A stretch of 10,380 nt of DNA from Euperipatoides rowelli (lineage: Eukaryota > Onychophora > Udeonychophora > Euonychophora > Peripatopsidae), in the NCBI GenBank assembly GCA_003024985.2, contig PXIH01S0008257.1. One strand, given 5' to 3'. Position numbers and translations under genes: made by a program. Shown in pieces: positions 8,007 to 10,380 of this stretch. The notes beneath the pieces are model-generated. The model did no database searches. It saw only the letters and a list, made by a program, of their open reading frames with translations, and was not told where the DNA came from. The stretch's first letter is position 1. Every line of letters starts with the position of its first letter.

Positions 8007-8434
8007 AAACAGTAACACACCCCCCATCATATTAGAGAACCAAAAACGGAATGTACAGAAAATGACAAATGCACCAACAAAAATGCATATGATATGAAAG
8101 AAAAAATGGTAAAGAAAAAACCCAGCAAAACAAAAAGAAAACAAATGTAAATCCCCAACCCCAAACACCCCCCCCCCCCCCCAAGATACAAACCAACATA
8201 GGTAAAGAAAATTAAATAAATACCACCCCTATAATAAAGAAACCAGAAAAAAACAATACATATCTAAGGCAAAATAGAAAAAAACTTACCAAGATAGTCT
8301 TAATAATTATTACACTTAGTGAATTAACTAAAAACATAATTAAAAATAATAAGCAAAAAAAAAATAAAAAGGATACACACTGCTAGGCAAACACCACCAT
8401 ACCCATATGATACAATGGGAACAAATACCAGTCA
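8007..8434 (-). other. T-rich linker between LINE ORF1 and ORF2
   Basis: About 430 bases separate the probable ORF1 stop from the ORF2 start. On the sense strand it is T-rich with a 15-base G run (C at 8168-8182). The open frame here (8168-7959) reads as Phe-rich noise until its last 15 residues, which are the true start of ORF2. Confidence 0.6.
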
Positions 8435-9473
8435 TTAGTCTGTGGAAGAATAATTAAACTTTTGGTTTTTACCACCCACCCCTACTGAACAATCCCCCAT
8501 TTTGCTTGAAACCCAAGGTCCAGAAGTAGAAACACTATCAACACAAGCACTACCACCTCCATTTTCCCAACAAATTCACCCCTTGATCAAGAGAGTCTGG
8601 AGGAAATAGCTGCATCTGGGAGTCCTCAATAGTAATGCCATCCTGCTAACCACTGTCAATGGGGACCGCCACCCCATTCTCCAAGATACCACAAAACACC
8701 ATTACCAGTAGTGGACGACTCCATGAGCTGACTATCCTGACCAGTAGATTGAACGGCCTGGCTATATGTTAAGAAGCAATTATGTTACCCTCCTATCTGC
8801 AGGGACTTACAGGAAGGGCACCAGTGGTACGGGCACTCTCTAAAAGAATGTGTAGAACTTTTACACCAAAAGCACACTGGAGGGCATCCAGAAATGGACA
8901 ACCAACCAGTCAGAGAATTGCTTGACCTGACAGAAAAAGGTAGGTCTGCCATAGTCACCCCCCCCCCATGTATCTGAAATATTACATGAACAGGAGTAAT
9001 GGATAGGAAAACATTTTCATCCAGCTGCCTTTGAGAGGCCTTCATCAAAATCACTTTACCATAAGTCTGCAGAAAGAGTTGTGTAACTCTGCATATACTG
9101 TCCTGACTGGCATCCATAACACTGAGAACCGTATGACACTTGAATTGGTTACAGAACTTGCATATAACACATACATCTCATTCAACTTTACGCACGCCAT
9201 TTGAAAAATAGCCACTGCTTCAGCTGTCTTAAAAGCTACAAAATGGTATGCAGGCAAATGCAAGCCAGTGTATTAATCCAGTTGCAATAAAACCTCACAC
9301 CCATTAGCCATGTCTATCAATGATTGAAGCATAAACTTTTGATACTTGTAGTTGCCGTCAATGACCACAAATACATCAGAGCTATCTATCACTAATGAAG
9401 AAAAACAAACAAAGTTCCTCAAAATTACATCTTTCAGCAAACTAACAGGATACTACTCAGCTGATACACTCAT
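8435..9473 (-). pseudogene. LINE ORF1: zinc-knuckle RNA-binding protein, broken
   Basis: About 346 codons. From the ATG at 9471-9473 one frame runs to about 9120, broken by TAG (9453-9455) and TAA (9273-9275); it includes VIDSSDVFVVIDGNYKY and LHLPAYHFVAFKTAEAVAIF. After a frameshift between about 9165 and 9117, the second frame carries ICRVTQLFLQTYGKVILMKA and then GCPPVCFWCKSSTHSFREC, a CCHC knuckle (8833-8874), followed by a CPSC pair (8809-8820) and a stop at 8785. A further, Ser/Gly-rich tail can be followed in other frames (DSQMQLFPPDSLDQG; VDSVSTSGPWVSSKMGD) to TAA at 8435-8437. ORF1 proteins of LINEs bind the element RNA. I do not recognise the N-terminal domain. The assignment rests on the knuckle and position. 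Confidence 0.72.
8833..8874 (-). other. CCHC zinc knuckle of ORF1
   Basis: CFWCKSSTHSFREC is an exact C-x2-C-x4-H-x4-C. All four ligands are intact. A CPSC pair five residues downstream could belong to a second, damaged knuckle. Confidence 0.85.
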
Positions 9474-9809
9474 TATGTGAGGTAAATATAAAATCTTACC
9501 ATGAAAGCAATAGGCCTGGCGGCAAACACTGCTAAGTATGGAGCTGCGAATGATGGGAAACTTAATTGAAAACTGACAAATTTCCAAATCACACACGTAG
9601 GCTAAATTTTAAAAACTGCAATAAATTCAAAATTAAAGAGAATTTTTACATACAGTTTCAAACAGAAGTGAATAAAGTTTTTAACGAAATGGTAGACATC
9701 CTTAAAGGAAATAAATAGTTGAAAACATATTAAAATAAGGTAAATACAATTAACTGGCAAACCCCTGGTAGACTGTGGATCCAACAGGTGTGCAGGTGTG
9801 ACATCATAT
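9474..9809 (-). promoter_or_regulatory. LINE 5' UTR (presumed internal promoter region)
   Basis: The 336 bases between the element's 5' edge and the ORF1 start are non-coding and contain no tandem monomers. LINE 5' UTRs normally hold the internal promoter, but no specific promoter motif can be identified here. A small open frame within it is chance. Confidence 0.5.
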
Positions 9810-9825
9810 AATATTTAATTACTTT
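9810..9825. repeat. LINE target site duplication, right copy (5' side of the element)
   Basis: AATATTTAATTACTTT is identical to 4006-4021. The array continues directly as TTTCTACAAA. Confidence 0.7.
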
Positions 9826-10090
9826 CTACAAAAAGTCTAGGGACTTTCTACAAATGTTGTTTACTAGCCTACTTTCACAAGTAATTACTTTCTACAAATG
9901 TCTAGTGAATTTCTACAAAATGTTGTGTTACTAGCCTGCTTCCACAAATATTTAATTACTTTCTACAAATGTTTAGTGACTTGTTAGAAATGTTTAATGA
10001 CTTTTCACAAAATAATTTTTGATTACTTTCCACAATTTAGTAACTTTCTATAAATGTTTAGCAACTTTCTACAAATATTAGCTGTTTTTG
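9810..10090. repeat. 21-bp-period minisatellite, right half
   Basis: About 13 units continue the array interrupted at 4021, again with a core near ACTTTCTACAAATG(T)TTAGTG. The variant block with TTACTAGCCT(A/G)CTT(C/T)CACAA occurs at about 9860-9880 and 9938-9960, matching the copy at 3986-4006, with about 78 bases between the two. The array fades at about 10090. Confidence 0.9.
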
Positions 10091-10380
10091 ACTGTAACTT
10101 TTTAATCATCTGATATATAAAACAAAATTAGCTAGTTGCATTTACGCCTACTTCATTCATGCAGGATTTTCATGATCTTATCAATATAAATGTTATCTGA
10201 AATGAATTATCCATTAACTTTTGTTTTTCAATTATTAATTTGATTTGTGTGGGCAAATTTCTTATGATGAGAACTGTATTTTATTTCATTAATGTTTAGA
10301 TTATTATAAGTTTGAATCATGGCATTTTGCTTTTTGTTTTGGGTTCTTTAAAACTACTCAGGTCAATCATCGATGTGCAG
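10091..10380. other. AT-rich spacer, nothing recognised
   Basis: This is AT-rich DNA with stops in all frames. No repeat, RNA gene or coding signal was seen up to the window edge. Confidence 0.5.

Larger units (their letters stand above)
4019..9809 (-). mobile_element. Full-length, inactive non-LTR retrotransposon (LINE; L1/Tx1-like)
   Basis: On the minus strand this has the full architecture of a two-ORF LINE: a 5' UTR, ORF1 with a CCHC knuckle, ORF2 with an APE-type endonuclease, reverse transcriptase and a C-terminal Cys-His motif, a 3' UTR with AATAAA, and a poly(A) tail seen as T at 4019-4028. Identical 16-bp repeats flank it. No RNase H domain is seen after the reverse transcriptase. 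The apparent length is 5.79 kb. Removing the probable assembly insertion (447 bases across 4175-4621) leaves about 5.34 kb. Both ORFs carry many frameshifts and stops, so the copy is old and dead. The L1/Tx1 assignment is inference from layout; CR1- or Jockey-type elements are less likely. The 5' end at 9809 adjoins the target repeat directly, so the copy seems not to be 5'-truncated. Confidence 0.88.

Noticed and set aside
7959-8168. 69-codon minus-strand frame rich in Phe
   Set aside because: Its first two-thirds come from the T-rich linker between the LINE ORFs. Only the last 15 residues are meaningful, as the start of ORF2.
9602-9784. 60-codon minus-strand frame at the 5' end of the LINE
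   Set aside because: It is AT-rich and low in complexity, lies in the 5' UTR, and has no link to the ORF1 frame.

Overview
This window looks like AT-rich, repeat-dense, non-coding DNA from an animal nuclear genome. The evidence is tetranucleotide microsatellites, a decayed non-LTR retrotransposon with APE endonuclease and reverse transcriptase, a Ty3/Gypsy RNase H relic, a hAT-type non-autonomous DNA transposon, a 21-bp minisatellite and two single-base N gaps typical of a short-read scaffold. I cannot name the species; a marine or other invertebrate metazoan is a guess. No intact host gene is visible. The many short open frames in the microsatellite and T-rich DNA are chance.

Layout from left to right. 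1-456 is a TCTA/TCTG/TCCA microsatellite. 562-855 (minus) is a decayed Ty3/Gypsy RNase H relic. 1099-1506 is a 408-bp hAT-like MITE with 12-bp terminal inverted repeats, a near-perfect 8-bp target duplication and a C-rich internal minisatellite. 1515-2532 is AT-rich DNA with no recognised content. 2533-2762 is a foldback with 18-bp inverted arms and a short telomere-like stretch. 3010-3228 (minus) is a weak candidate exon. 3731-4021 is a 21-bp-period minisatellite.

The main object is a complete but dead LINE on the minus strand, 4019-9809, inserted inside that minisatellite; the array resumes at 9810. Read 5' to 3' on the minus strand it has a 5' UTR (9809-9474), ORF1 with a CCHC zinc knuckle (9473-8435), a T-rich linker, ORF2 with APE endonuclease, reverse transcriptase and a C-terminal Cys-His motif (8006-4794), a 3' UTR with AATAAA, and a poly(A) tail. 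A 16-bp direct repeat, AATATTTAATTACTTT, flanks it. At least a dozen frameshifts and stops show it is inactive. ORF layout, APE endonuclease, absence of an RNase H domain and the ORF1 knuckle suggest the L1/Tx1 group.

Inside the 3' UTR, two N bases (4270, 4621) bracket a foreign 350-bp segment made of two diverged ~160-bp units. This segment sits between two identical copies of a 95-bp piece of the LINE 3' UTR. This looks like two contigs that overlap by about one k-mer and were never merged, so the element's true length is probably near 5.34 kb. I see no new biological system. The most useful observations are the LINE-in-minisatellite arrangement, the assembly artefact, and two mobile-element relics that open-frame listing alone would miss.
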